A stretch of DNA of 40,057 nucleotides from Methanocorpusculum sp. GTDB taxonomy: Archaea; Halobacteriota; Methanomicrobia; Methanomicrobiales; Methanocorpusculaceae. The position numbers and the translations under genes are program-made. The DNA lies in assembly GCA_017387505.1 (NCBI GenBank), contig JAFOFB010000013.1:1-40057 (forward strand), read 5' to 3'. Shown one piece after another: positions 25,453 through 34,113 of this stretch; positions within the stretch are counted from its first letter, which is position 1, and every line of letters begins with the position of its first letter. Below the pieces are notes generated by a model that searched no databases, had not been told where the DNA came from, and was given only the letters and a program-made list of their open reading frames with translations.

Positions 25453-25647
25453 TTAGTCTTTCTTTTCAATCTTCTTGTAAACGTTTACACCCACACGGAC
25501 ATCCGGGTGCTTGCGGGAAACCTGCTTGTTTCCTAAGGTAGATCCAATCATGATGGTCTTTCCGGAAGAGGACGGGCCAAAGTCCTGAGAAAGGTCAACA
25601 GTAATTGTCAGGATATCTCCTTCGACCGACATTTTAACATTCTTCAT
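25453..25647 (-). CDS. Small conserved archaeal protein of unknown function
   Basis: A 64-residue protein (MKNVKMSVEGDILTITVDLS, then FGPSSSGKTIMIGSTLGNK and a basic tail ending KKIEKKD). I recognise similar short proteins in other methanogens but know no function. The predicted structure is a short beta sheet with no cysteines. A TATA-like GATTTATTTT about 30 bases upstream (25674-25683) implies a leaderless start at 25647. Its position as first gene of a riboflavin-related transcript suggests real expression. Confidence 0.68.
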   Translation of the reverse strand: MKNVKMSVEGDILTITVDLSQDFGPSSSGKTIMIGSTLGNKQVSRKHPDVRVGVNVYKKIEKKD

Positions 25648-25746
25648 ATATGAGATATTACGTCACATAACAAAATAAATCTTTGCGGGGTTTTTCCCTC
25701 TCCATAGAGTAATACTAATCATCTAACAGGGCAAATATATAGGAAC

Positions 25747-26712
25747 ATGCCGAACTTAACAGTCGCAGTACTTGCCCCGAATGGATACTCCCGCGAACTT
25801 GGAAAGAAGGGAACAAGTACCGATATCACTTTCTATAACCTGAAAAAAGGACACGATACTGTAACTCTCCTTGAGCCGACCAGATACCCGGACAGACTTG
25901 CCCCGCTGTTCTACGTTGTCTCGATGGCACACGAAGCAATAGTTGTAGTTGAAGAAATCACTCCGATGCTTGCCGAGTGGATTTTAATGCTCGACTGTGC
26001 AGGTGTCAAAGCCGGAACAATTATTCTCAAGAACTACATCCAGCCGGAACAGATTGCTCCGCTCATCAAAGGAACTGTTCTTGAATCCTACACCGTAATG
26101 GAAGAGGACTTCATCACCTTATCCGCAGCACTCTTAGAGCGTGCAGCAGCCCAGCCGGACCTTGAACCAAAGGACGGGGCTGTTGGAACTGTCCCAATCG
26201 ACCACCACTTCAATGTCCGCGGTATTGGAACTGTTATCCTCGGATGCGTTGCTGACGGCTGGATTAAAAAACACGACAAGATGCGTGTTGAGCCGATTGG
26301 AAAGACCTGTCAGGTCCGCTCCGTTCAGAAGCACGATGATGACTTCCCGTCCGCATACGAAGGCGACCGTGTTGGATGTGCATTAAAGGACATCGAAGCA
26401 GATGACCTCGACCGCGGATACGTCTTAACCACCGATCCTGCTGTAATCCACAAGACAGAACTTGTTGGAAAAGCACACCTTGTAAAATACTGGCCGGCAG
26501 CCTTCAAAGAACAGATGGTAGTATCCCTTGGACACTGGATGCAGTTCTTATCTGCCCGCGTCACCGGTGTTGAGAATGGTGATGACTGGCACAACCCTAC
26601 CTTAACAATCGAACTTGAGACTCCGATTGTTTTCAAACCGGGAGACAGAGCAGTTATCCACTACCTCGACGGCGGAAAGCTTAGAATCGCCGGAACCTTA
26701 GAGCTTGAGTAA
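25747..26712 (+). CDS. EF-Tu/SelB-like translation factor with degenerate G domain
   Basis: A 321-residue protein laid out like EF1A/SelB: a G-domain-like part (1-150) then beta-barrel domains 2 and 3. PIDHHFNVRGIGTVILGCVADGWIKKHDKM (about 150-180) is the domain 2 opening seen in SelB-type factors. The G domain lacks GXXXXGK[S/T]: the corresponding loop is APNGYSRELGKKGTSTD (9-25). The usual NKXD is replaced by LKNYIQ, so GTP hydrolysis is unlikely. SHARED barrels suggest binding to a tRNA or ribosome, but the partner is unknown. It is upstream of gltX with only a 73-base gap. Some methanogens encode similar proteins; no role is established to my knowledge. Confidence 0.75.
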   Translation: MPNLTVAVLAPNGYSRELGKKGTSTDITFYNLKKGHDTVTLLEPTRYPDRLAPLFYVVSMAHEAIVVVEEITPMLAEWILMLDCAGVKAGTIILKNYIQPEQIAPLIKGTVLESYTVMEEDFITLSAALLERAAAQPDLEPKDGAVGTVPIDHHFNVRGIGTVILGCVADGWIKKHDKMRVEPIGKTCQVRSVQKHDDDFPSAYEGDRVGCALKDIEADDLDRGYVLTTDPAVIHKTELVGKAHLVKYWPAAFKEQMVVSLGHWMQFLSARVTGVENGDDWHNPTLTIELETPIVFKPGDRAVIHYLDGGKLRIAGTLELE

Positions 26713-26785
26713 GCTCACCAATACTTTTTTTCGCAAGCAAGCAGTTAGCTTAAACATCATTCCCAACCAATATTATACACCAAAT

Positions 26786-28468
26786 ATGGCCGACAGCAAT
26801 CTTGAAAACGATATATACATTCTTGCCCTTCAGAACGCCGTCAAAAACAAGGCTGTTCCGCGTGCGGGGGCAGTTCTTGGAAGTGTAATGGGCGCCCACC
26901 CTGAGCTTCGTTCTCAGGCAAAGGAAATCAACGCCATGCTTCCGGCAATCCTTGCAAAAGTCGAAGCACTTTCCGCAGAGGAGCGCGAAGCACAGCTTCG
27001 TGAATTAAACCCTGAAGCAATCGAGAAAATGCACGAGAAAAAGGAGCGCATTCACGAGCTTCCAACTCTTCCTGATGCAGAAGGCGGAGTTGTCATGCGT
27101 TTTGCTCCAAACCCGTCCGGACCGCTTCACTTAGGCCATGCAAGAGCTTCCGTCTTAAATGATTACTATGTCAAAAAATACGGCGGAAAATTCTATTACC
27201 GTGTCGAAGACACAGATCCGAAGCGTGTTGACCCTGAAGCATACGATATGGTCTCTGAAGACCTCAAATGGCTTGGAATCGGCATCACTGATGTAGTATA
27301 CCAGTCCGACCGCTTCGAGATTTACTACGACTTAGCCCGCGAGTTAATCAAACTCGGCGGAGCATACATGTGCGACTGTGACAACGCAGAGTTTAGAGAC
27401 TTAAAGCTCAAGAAGCAGGCCTGCCCGTGCCGCGACTTATCCGTCGAGGAGAACTTAAAGCGTTTCGATGATATGCTTGCCGGAAAGTACGAGGAAGGAC
27501 AGATTACCATGCGTGTCAAGACTGACATTGCACACCCTGACCCGGCAGTACGCGATTTCGCAGCAATGCGTGTCTTAAAAGAGCCAAAGCACCCGAGAAA
27601 GCCGGAAATTTTCGTCTACCCGCTTATGAACTTCTCGGTCGCTGTCGATGACCACCTCCTTGGAATGACTCATGTCATCCGCGGAAAGGACCACATCGCA
27701 AACACCCGCCGTCAGGAGTACATCTACAACTACTTCGGATGGAAGATGCCGTACTTCTACCACTATGGAAGAATGTCTATTGCCGGACTTGAACTCTCCA
27801 CCTCAGGTATGAGAAAGGGTATCAACGAAGGCTTATACACAGGATGGGATGACATCCACTTAGGAACCCTTCGTGCATTAGCAAGACGCGGTATTCAGGC
27901 AGAAGCAGTTCGCGGAGCTGTTGTTGATATCGGTATGGGAGACACTGACATCTCCTTCTCCTGGGAGAATCTCTTTGCCGCAAACAAGGCAATCATCGAC
28001 GCAGATGCAGACCGTTACTTCTTTGTTCCGGATGCAGTTGAGGTAACTGTCTCCGGCGCTCCGGAGATGACTGCACATGCCCCGGTTTATCCAAACAAAC
28101 CGGAGAGAGGAGAACGCCTTTTACCATTCACCGGAAAGGTACTCTTACCGCGTGCAGAAGTCGAGAAGGGAGGAATGCTCAGACTCAAAGACCTCTTCAA
28201 CATCAGAATGACAGGAGATTCAACCGCAGAGTATGCAGGCGAGTCCCTTGCAGAGGCAAGAAAGGAAAAAGCTCCGATTATTCAGTGGCTTCCGGCAGAA
28301 AAGGCAGCTCCGTGTTCTCTCTTAACTCCTGAGGGCATGCAGGAAGGATTTGCAGAGCCTGAGGTCTTAAACTACGAAGGAAAGATTGTCCAGTTCGAGC
28401 GCGTCGGATTTGCAAAGATTGACGCTGTCGAGAACGGAAAAGCTGTCGCATACCACACTCACAGATAA
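26786..28468 (+). CDS. gltX: Glutamyl-tRNA synthetase (archaeal type)
   Basis: Charges tRNA-Glu, and in most archaea also tRNA-Gln for later amidation. The 560-residue protein has an N-terminal helical extension, the class I motif HLGH (115-118) in FAPNPSGPLHLGHARA, a long Rossmann core and the KMSKS equivalent LSTSGMRKGI. This KMSKS form and the beta-barrel C-terminus are archaeal/eukaryotic rather than bacterial. The frame is open back to 26705, overlapping the previous gene, but ATG 26786 starts the usual MADSNLENDIYILAL sequence. It is followed directly by an unknown gene. Confidence 0.95.
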   Translation: MADSNLENDIYILALQNAVKNKAVPRAGAVLGSVMGAHPELRSQAKEINAMLPAILAKVEALSAEEREAQLRELNPEAIEKMHEKKERIHELPTLPDAEGGVVMRFAPNPSGPLHLGHARASVLNDYYVKKYGGKFYYRVEDTDPKRVDPEAYDMVSEDLKWLGIGITDVVYQSDRFEIYYDLARELIKLGGAYMCDCDNAEFRDLKLKKQACPCRDLSVEENLKRFDDMLAGKYEEGQITMRVKTDIAHPDPAVRDFAAMRVLKEPKHPRKPEIFVYPLMNFSVAVDDHLLGMTHVIRGKDHIANTRRQEYIYNYFGWKMPYFYHYGRMSIAGLELSTSGMRKGINEGLYTGWDDIHLGTLRALARRGIQAEAVRGAVVDIGMGDTDISFSWENLFAANKAIIDADADRYFFVPDAVEVTVSGAPEMTAHAPVYPNKPERGERLLPFTGKVLLPRAEVEKGGMLRLKDLFNIRMTGDSTAEYAGESLAEARKEKAPIIQWLPAEKAAPCSLLTPEGMQEGFAEPEVLNYEGKIVQFERVGFAKIDAVENGKAVAYHTHR

Positions 28469-29116
28469 ATGTCAGCCGCCGAAGTCGCCGAGCTCTTAAA
28501 CAACGCTGAAATTTTCAGCGGAGAGATTCGGCGTGCGGCAATTCACCTCCCAAAACCAACGCGTGCCGCTCTCTACGATGAAGATTCCCCTCTTCACCGT
28601 TCGGCGGCGGGCGAATTTTTTGAAGCTCTTGTTTACGAAATTTTACTTCAGGAAGGAGAAACCTCGTCTGCTGTTGAAACTGTTGCCGCAAAATTTTCGG
28701 ATGCCTTGTATGTTCCGTATGATAAGTATGCCAAAGACGGGCTTTGGTACTCGAAGGACGGGGGAATAAGGTTCAAAGTTAGTGGGCGTGTTGCGGCGGA
28801 AGTGGATTTTCTTGTGAAAACAGCAGATGGTGTTAGAGTTTTTGGAGAGGTCATTGTAAATCCTGCAAAAGCAGGCATCGCCTCTGAGGTTTCTGCAAAG
28901 CGCGAACTCTTAGAGCGTCTGTATGGATGCGATATTCAGTTTCTTCTGGTCTGCGCAAAGCCGGTTCGAGAACTGAAATTCTTAAGAGACGGTGATGCCT
29001 CAGTTATAATCGAGGATGGTAATCTGTTTTACAAGCGGCTTCATCCAAATGAAGTTCTGCATAAAAAAAGTGCTCCGGCAAAGAGTACCAAACGCGTTGA
29101 CGGAAGCGTCTGGTAA
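28469..29116 (+). CDS. Unknown protein, possible PD-(D/E)XK-like fold
   Basis: A 215-residue protein whose ATG immediately follows the gltX stop, so it is probably co-transcribed. I do not recognise the family. SPLHRSAAGEFFEALVYEIL (40-59) followed by AAEVDFLVKTADGVRVFGEVIVNPAKAG recalls the E...D...(E)XX layout of PD-(D/E)XK nucleases: a helix Glu, then Asp and Glu on neighbouring strands. The usual Lys is replaced (EVIV), so the assignment is speculative. The C-terminal tail is basic (HKKSAPAKSTKR), which fits nucleic-acid contact. Confidence 0.6.
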   Translation: MSAAEVAELLNNAEIFSGEIRRAAIHLPKPTRAALYDEDSPLHRSAAGEFFEALVYEILLQEGETSSAVETVAAKFSDALYVPYDKYAKDGLWYSKDGGIRFKVSGRVAAEVDFLVKTADGVRVFGEVIVNPAKAGIASEVSAKRELLERLYGCDIQFLLVCAKPVRELKFLRDGDASVIIEDGNLFYKRLHPNEVLHKKSAPAKSTKRVDGSVW

Positions 29117-29123
29117 TCTGCCT

Positions 29124-30005
29124 TTAGAAGAGTTCGAGCTGTTTTTGTTTGCCGCCGGTTTTGACTGTAAATATTGATTCGTTAAGCTGTCTGATGTCGT
29201 ATTCGAGGCCTGGGTTTTCTTCTTCAGCAAAGGAGACTGCATCTTCAAAGCTTTCTGCTTTGTCGAGAGGGAAGCTGTATCCGAAGTTGGATAAAAGCAT
29301 GTGATAGATGTCTCCGGAAAATACATCGTCTCCTGTAATCTCCATTAATGAGCGGTGGAAAGCTTTGCACTGCTCAAATGGGTAGAAGCCGTCTTTTATT
29401 TTCTCGGAGAAGATGCGAAGCTGTATTTCGATTGAGGTTTTCTGTTCTGCAGTGAGTGCTTCTTTTCCAAGGTTTGCGGAAAGTGCCTGGTGGATTTTTA
29501 CGATTTTGTGAATCGAAGGCATCTTCCCGTCACGAAGATTCCAGGCATTTTTTATGTTCTGCACAAGGTTTACTTCTGAAAGTGTCTTTCCGCGTGGGAT
29601 TGTTCCGGCAGATAACATCTTTGAGATATCTTCTGCCTCGAATGTGACTGCTTTGTGTGATGTTGCATACTCCGGGAAGATGTCAGCGGATTTCATCTGC
29701 TGTTTTCTGGCAGTTAAAAGACGGTAGCGTTCTATCTCGAATACTGCATCGGTGTCTATTTCTTCTTCGAATCTGAAACTCTCTGCTCTGTACTTTGCGG
29801 CTTTTGCAATGCATTTCAGCTCTAAGTCGAAGCCGAAAAGAGATGCACAGCGGTCAGTTTCTCTTCTGGTTGGAGGAGTACCTGATGTGATGAGGCGTGA
29901 AGCAGAGAACTTCTTTGAGTCAGTGAAGATTTCTCTAATCAGGTAGTATTTTCTGACACTGTTTTGTATGCGAAATTCTATACGATAGAAGTCACCGGCA
30001 GTCAT
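29124..30005 (-). CDS. Fic-like protein lacking the catalytic HPFX(D/E)GNGR motif
   Basis: A 293-residue protein. Residues about 125-190 show a Fic layout: GKTLSEVNLVQNIKNAWN, then IHKIVKIHQALSANLG. Later YPFEQCKAFHRSLMEIT leads to GDIYHMLLSNFGYSFP, which aligns with the Fic helix pair around the active site. The catalytic loop HPFXXGNGR is absent (TGDDVFSGDIY stands in its place), so AMPylation in the usual way is not expected. The N-terminal 110 residues are unlike known Fic N-domains. It ends a minus-strand gene row but has its own AT-rich upstream sequence and a T7 tract before it, so it may be transcribed separately. The family call is moderate. Confidence 0.6.
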   Translation of the reverse strand: MTAGDFYRIEFRIQNSVRKYYLIREIFTDSKKFSASRLITSGTPPTRRETDRCASLFGFDLELKCIAKAAKYRAESFRFEEEIDTDAVFEIERYRLLTARKQQMKSADIFPEYATSHKAVTFEAEDISKMLSAGTIPRGKTLSEVNLVQNIKNAWNLRDGKMPSIHKIVKIHQALSANLGKEALTAEQKTSIEIQLRIFSEKIKDGFYPFEQCKAFHRSLMEITGDDVFSGDIYHMLLSNFGYSFPLDKAESFEDAVSFAEEENPGLEYDIRQLNESIFTVKTGGKQKQLELF

Positions 30006-30044
30006 TTATTATATGTTTGACACGGCAGATGGTTAATTGTTTGG

Positions 30045-30051
30045 AAAAAAA
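30045..30051 (-). terminator. T7 tract after YhaM-like gene
   Basis: Seven T on the minus strand 7 bases beyond the YhaM-like stop, a plausible end for the DJ-1/TPR/ATPase/nuclease operon before the Fic-like gene. Confidence 0.45.
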
Positions 30052-30057
30052 TAGGGT

Positions 30058-30999
30058 TTAGATGGCCTTCCAGAGGAACTTTTCAGAGTGCAGTCCCTTC
30101 TTCTTCTGACCTGCCGGAATTGCCTCTAAGTCATCAACAATCGACCTCAGTCTCGAACTTGCCCCGTCTGCCTCGTTGACTAACCATGCTTCAGCGGTGA
30201 GCGGGACAACATCTCCGTAAATTCCGTGGTGGGACTGGATGATGTGGCGAATCTGTAAAAGCTGGGAATCGGTTAAGAGAGACTTGTACTCATCAATGAA
30301 CATGATACCCATCGTAATATGTTCGATTAAATTGTAGGTATCGTTTGGAACATAGTTCTGTCCTACTTTGTCGAAGCAGAAAATCTTTCCAATATCGTGG
30401 AGAACACAGCCTGCGATAACCATATCGCGGTTAATCTTTGTACGCGGCATAGTATCCATGATTGAGAGAGCAATTTTTACGGTCTCTAAAGAATGCTCGC
30501 ATAATCCTCCGATATACTCATGGTGGCGGCGGATTGCTGCCGGACACTCGTAGAATCTGCTGTCAAGACAGCATGCAACAAAGATTCTAAGGTTCTGGTT
30601 CTGGATGGATGCAACAATCTTCTGAAGTTCGGATGCATTTTCCTCAATCTTTGCCGGGGTGTAGATGTAGAGCATATCCTCACCTGCAGAAAGCGGTAGA
30701 GTTCCTTCAAGGATTGCATCAAGAGACTCCTCGTTTTCGGACTCGATGAGAAGGCTTCCGCCCTGCGGAACTTTTCCTGTTCCAATAATGCGGTAAACCT
30801 GCCCAGTCTTGATTGAGCGGGCTGCTTCTGCTGCCTTTTCTCCATAGAACTTTGCCTCAAGAACACCTGTTCTGTCGGCTACTGTAATGTGGAGGTACTG
30901 TTCTCCGCGCTTTGCTCTTAAATCTGCTCTCTTAACAGCAAACGGGGCATCAACTACTGTGCCGTTTGTGATATCTTTAACATATACTGTTTTTTCCAT
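30058..30999 (-). CDS. OB-fold/HD-domain protein, YhaM-like 3'-5' exoribonuclease
   Basis: A 313-residue protein with an N-terminal OB fold (about 5-100, nucleic-acid binding) and an HD phosphohydrolase domain. The metal-binding residues are in order: His169 (GGLCEHSLE), His201-Asp202 (LHDIGKI), His227 (EHITMG), His257-His258 (SHHGIYGD) and Asp278 (NEADG). OB plus HD with SHHG and a late Asp is the YhaM layout, a 3'-5' exoribonuclease/nuclease. ATG 30999 is chosen because GGTGAT, overlapping the previous stop, lies 3-8 bases upstream. ATG 31011 lacks such a site. It is the last clear member of the DUF2791 ATPase operon, which suggests it acts with that ATPase. Confidence 0.83.
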   Translation of the reverse strand: MEKTVYVKDITNGTVVDAPFAVKRADLRAKRGEQYLHITVADRTGVLEAKFYGEKAAEAARSIKTGQVYRIIGTGKVPQGGSLLIESENEESLDAILEGTLPLSAGEDMLYIYTPAKIEENASELQKIVASIQNQNLRIFVACCLDSRFYECPAAIRRHHEYIGGLCEHSLETVKIALSIMDTMPRTKINRDMVIAGCVLHDIGKIFCFDKVGQNYVPNDTYNLIEHITMGIMFIDEYKSLLTDSQLLQIRHIIQSHHGIYGDVVPLTAEAWLVNEADGASSRLRSIVDDLEAIPAGQKKKGLHSEKFLWKAI

Positions 31000-31004
31000 A
31001 TTAA

Positions 31005-32291
31005 TCACCATGAAATTTCCATGACTGCCTTCTCTTCAGCCTTAAGCGGAATATCTCCGTTTCCAGGAGTAAAGGCATACTTCTCCATTGGAGAATAGTT
31101 CTCGTACAATGCGCACTTATCTAAAACATCCACGAACTCGCGAAGGAAAAGTCTTGGAACAATATCAACTCTTCCTCCAAATCTTCTGGTAACCTTTGAG
31201 ATCATAGCACGGATGAATGCAGGAGAGACACGGGATGTGTCAACAGCTCCAAATCCTTCGCTGTAGATGTCTGATACTTTGTATGCGGCTTTTTCAAGTT
31301 TCTCGCAGTTGAACTTTGAAAGCACAATCTGGGTCTGCATCGGATTTGCAAATCCGTCATCAGAGATGATTCCGATTCTGTCGTAGAGAGGCGGAAGTGA
31401 GCGTATTCCTTTGGCACTCTCGAAGAATGCCGGAGTTCCGGCAAAGAGGAAGAAGCATCCCGGAATCTCATTTTTATCCGTCATATCGACAAGCTGTCGT
31501 AAGTTGATGTATCCTTTCTCGCGCTGAGGGCGGGAGAATGCCTGGGCTGTTTCTGCCTCGTCGAAGCTTACAAAAAGTCCGGCAAACCCTGCCTGACGGA
31601 TTAAATAGACGATGCCTTTCAAAAACAGCAGGGCATCGGTTTCCGATACCGAGCCTTTCACACCTGCCTGGGACTTGAAACTGCGGTTTGCAACAGTTGT
31701 ATCTCCGGCAATCCATCCAACAGCAGCCTGGGCTGTTGCAAAATCTCCGCGGTTGTTTGCGGCATAGTATGTACGAACAGCAGCAGCAAGGCCTGAACTT
31801 ACTCCTGCAACGCGCTCTAAGGATGATTCAATCTCCTTTTCTGTGAGTTCTGCAAGACGTTCATCATTCTCATCGATTCCGGTCTCGATTAGTCTGTCCT
31901 CTATTCCGAAAATCCAGGTATCGATGATGCTCTTTAGTGCATGGTCTTCGCTTTGAGTAGAAAGGCCTGCACAGATTTTTGTGTAGATTGCAGTAAGTTT
32001 GTGAAGCGGAGTGTCCGGGGAGATTACAACATGGGAGACGACAAACTTTTTCGATCTTGCAAGCTCTGCGGCTCTTGCAATCAGAAATGTCTTTCCTGAA
32101 CCATAGTCTCCTCTGACAAACTTACAGTCCGAATGCCCCAAGGCACAGAACTCGAACTGGGATGAGAGAACCTTCTCCTCTGCTTCGAGCCCTACGGCAA
32201 GACGTGAGAGGCCGGAGTTTGGAACTGTTCCTCTTCTAAGTGCAGTAATTACTGCGATGCTTTCAAGACGCAGGTCATCTGCGGCCGACAT
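31005..32291 (-). CDS. BrxD-like P-loop ATPase (DUF2791)
   Basis: A 428-residue protein with the start RRGTVPNSGLSRLAVG (19-34), then Walker A GDYGSGKT (61-68), VVISPDTPLHKLTAIYTKI (88-106), Walker B GLFVSFDEAE (238-247) and a sensor-like FAGTPAFF (283-290). These segments match the DUF2791 family, which includes BrxD of some BREX phage-defence systems and related conflict systems. No BrxC, PglZ, PglX or other BREX protein occurs in the window. It overlaps the TPR gene by 17 bases and its stop carries the Shine-Dalgarno site of the YhaM-like gene. ATP hydrolysis may load or remodel a nucleic-acid complex; that is inference. Confidence 0.82.
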   Translation of the reverse strand: MSAADDLRLESIAVITALRRGTVPNSGLSRLAVGLEAEEKVLSSQFEFCALGHSDCKFVRGDYGSGKTFLIARAAELARSKKFVVSHVVISPDTPLHKLTAIYTKICAGLSTQSEDHALKSIIDTWIFGIEDRLIETGIDENDERLAELTEKEIESSLERVAGVSSGLAAAVRTYYAANNRGDFATAQAAVGWIAGDTTVANRSFKSQAGVKGSVSETDALLFLKGIVYLIRQAGFAGLFVSFDEAETAQAFSRPQREKGYINLRQLVDMTDKNEIPGCFFLFAGTPAFFESAKGIRSLPPLYDRIGIISDDGFANPMQTQIVLSKFNCEKLEKAAYKVSDIYSEGFGAVDTSRVSPAFIRAMISKVTRRFGGRVDIVPRLFLREFVDVLDKCALYENYSPMEKYAFTPGNGDIPLKAEEKAVMEISW

Positions 32292-34110
32292 ATCCGTACA
32301 CCTCTCCTCTCTCTCCTACTCCGCGTTTCTCAATAAGAGTAACTCCGAAATCTGCCGTCTTTGCAAGAAGGCTGTTTACGATTCCTGCAACTCTTCTGGT
32401 ATCCAGAACGCTTCTTAAATCCATCTCGGTTGCTTCGCGGTGTTCGCGAAGGAATGAGAGAAGTTTCTTCTCGCGTTCGTCAAGGTTTGGAAGAATGTCT
32501 TCTTCAGCGGATACTTCCTCAACCACTTCTTCTGCGGCCTCTGCTGCTTTTTCGAGAAGAATCGGTCTTTCGGCAATCGCTCTTCCTTTGGTTCTTGACA
32601 GGATGTCTGTGAAATCCTGGATGCTGATTGTTGCCGGATAGCACGGGAGAACATCAATTCCTGCTAAACAGAACCATTTACAGTCTTCGTAGCTTCCGCA
32701 CTCGAGAGAATCAACTGCTGAATAGAGATAAACGGCAGATAACATCTCGCGGCCTTTGGAGGTTAAGCGGTCGGAAACTGATGCAAGGCTTTTCTGAACA
32801 AGTCCCCGGGACTTTTCGAGCTGGTAAAGTGCCGAGTCTCCGTTTAAGATGATATCTGATGCGTGCTCTAAGTCTGAAACTGATTCTGCATTTGTTAAGA
32901 TGTAACGGATAACTGTGTCAGCTTCGCGGAATGCTCCTGCCCGCTTCAGATATCCTGCGTATGCCAGTCCGCCGTTTAAGTAGTCTGCACGGTAGGAACG
33001 GTAGAACCAGTCTTTTGCCTGACTGTCTGCTCCTGCGTTTTCAAAGGCCTCACCGATTTTGGCAAGACATACGGCATGCGGGTATGCTGAAAGAACAACA
33101 CTGATAACTCCTGCAACCTCTTCCTTCGAGCGTACGGCTGAGAGGAATGCTGTATATCTGTCGATTACAAGTTCAGCGGTTTCCCAGTCTGCATCGCGCT
33201 TCATGAGCGAGTCAATTAATCCGCGGTAGATAGATGATGCTCTTTCTCCTTCATCCTTCTTTGCGGCAAGCTCTGCTGATAAAAGATGATATACAGCGTC
33301 TGCTTCCGGTGTTATAAGGTGGGAGAGCTCGAACTCTGCGGCATCGTAGTTTTCGAGATATTTTTCCAGAAGCACAAAGGAGAAGCGGATTGCAGAGACA
33401 TTCTCGTCTGAGATGTCAGCCTCTTCGAAGCTGTCAAGTGCCGATCGGTATGCTTTTTCTGCGGCTTCTTTGTCGATTTCAGCGAGTGCTTCCAGGTCAA
33501 GTCTGAGATATGCGGTGTCTTTGGTCTCGGTCCATCCGCGAAGAGCCATGTTTAATGCCTTCTGGAACTCGCCTGATGCGAGGAGTGCTTCGATATACTC
33601 AACGCTGAAGACATCTTCACTGAATGTTCTGCGATGCAGACTTACTGCTTCGTCTGCTTCTCCGACAGCGGTTAATGTCTTTATGAGGGTTTTTACATCC
33701 TCATCTTCTCCGCTGTTTCGAACAAGAGTTCGAAGGGCAGGAATGGCACCTCTCAAATCACCTCTTTCAATGACAAGTTCTGAGTACTGTCTGACTGCCG
33801 GTAGGTTTTCAGGGTCGAGAGTGATTGCTTTTGCAAACTCTGCTTCAGCCCCATCGTTTCCAACGGCTAAAAGGACGTCTCCTAAATAGCTGTGGACGTA
33901 GGATGATCCCGGCATTATTCGAATCAGAGACCGAAGAAGCGATTCTGCGATGTCATATTTTGCAACAGCCGCATAGCTTCTGGCTGATAAAAGCATTAAT
34001 GCCGGGTCGGTGGTTCCTGATGCGAAGCTGATTACTTCGTCATATTTTCCCGCGTTGAAAAGCTCGAGGGCGGCAGATAGTGCCGCCGGGTCCGGTATGG
34101 TATTTTCCAT
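32275..34110 (-). CDS. TPR-repeat protein with C-terminal winged-helix domain
   Basis: A 611-residue, mostly helical protein. Repeats of TPR type run from about 5 to 450, for example YDIAESLLRSLIRIMPGSSYVHSYLGDVLL and AEAEFAKAITLDPENLPAVRQYSELV. After a Glu/Ala-rich linker (about 510-535), residues 540-611 form a probable winged helix (KLLSFLREHREATEMDLRSVLD, then TLIEKRGVGERGEVYGYV). The TPRs should bind a protein partner and the winged helix DNA or another protein. It lies 3 bases after the DJ-1-like gene and overlaps the ATPase gene by 17, so a physical complex with the ATPase is a fair guess. Confidence 0.78.
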   Translation of the reverse strand: MENTIPDPAALSAALELFNAGKYDEVISFASGTTDPALMLLSARSYAAVAKYDIAESLLRSLIRIMPGSSYVHSYLGDVLLAVGNDGAEAEFAKAITLDPENLPAVRQYSELVIERGDLRGAIPALRTLVRNSGEDEDVKTLIKTLTAVGEADEAVSLHRRTFSEDVFSVEYIEALLASGEFQKALNMALRGWTETKDTAYLRLDLEALAEIDKEAAEKAYRSALDSFEEADISDENVSAIRFSFVLLEKYLENYDAAEFELSHLITPEADAVYHLLSAELAAKKDEGERASSIYRGLIDSLMKRDADWETAELVIDRYTAFLSAVRSKEEVAGVISVVLSAYPHAVCLAKIGEAFENAGADSQAKDWFYRSYRADYLNGGLAYAGYLKRAGAFREADTVIRYILTNAESVSDLEHASDIILNGDSALYQLEKSRGLVQKSLASVSDRLTSKGREMLSAVYLYSAVDSLECGSYEDCKWFCLAGIDVLPCYPATISIQDFTDILSRTKGRAIAERPILLEKAAEAAEEVVEEVSAEEDILPNLDEREKKLLSFLREHREATEMDLRSVLDTRRVAGIVNSLLAKTADFGVTLIEKRGVGERGEVYGYVGRR

Positions 34111-34113
34111 AAA

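Noticed and set aside
31005-34110. Complete BREX system
   Set aside because: Only the BrxD-like ATPase is present; no PglZ, BrxC, methylase or BrxA/B protein can be found in the window.
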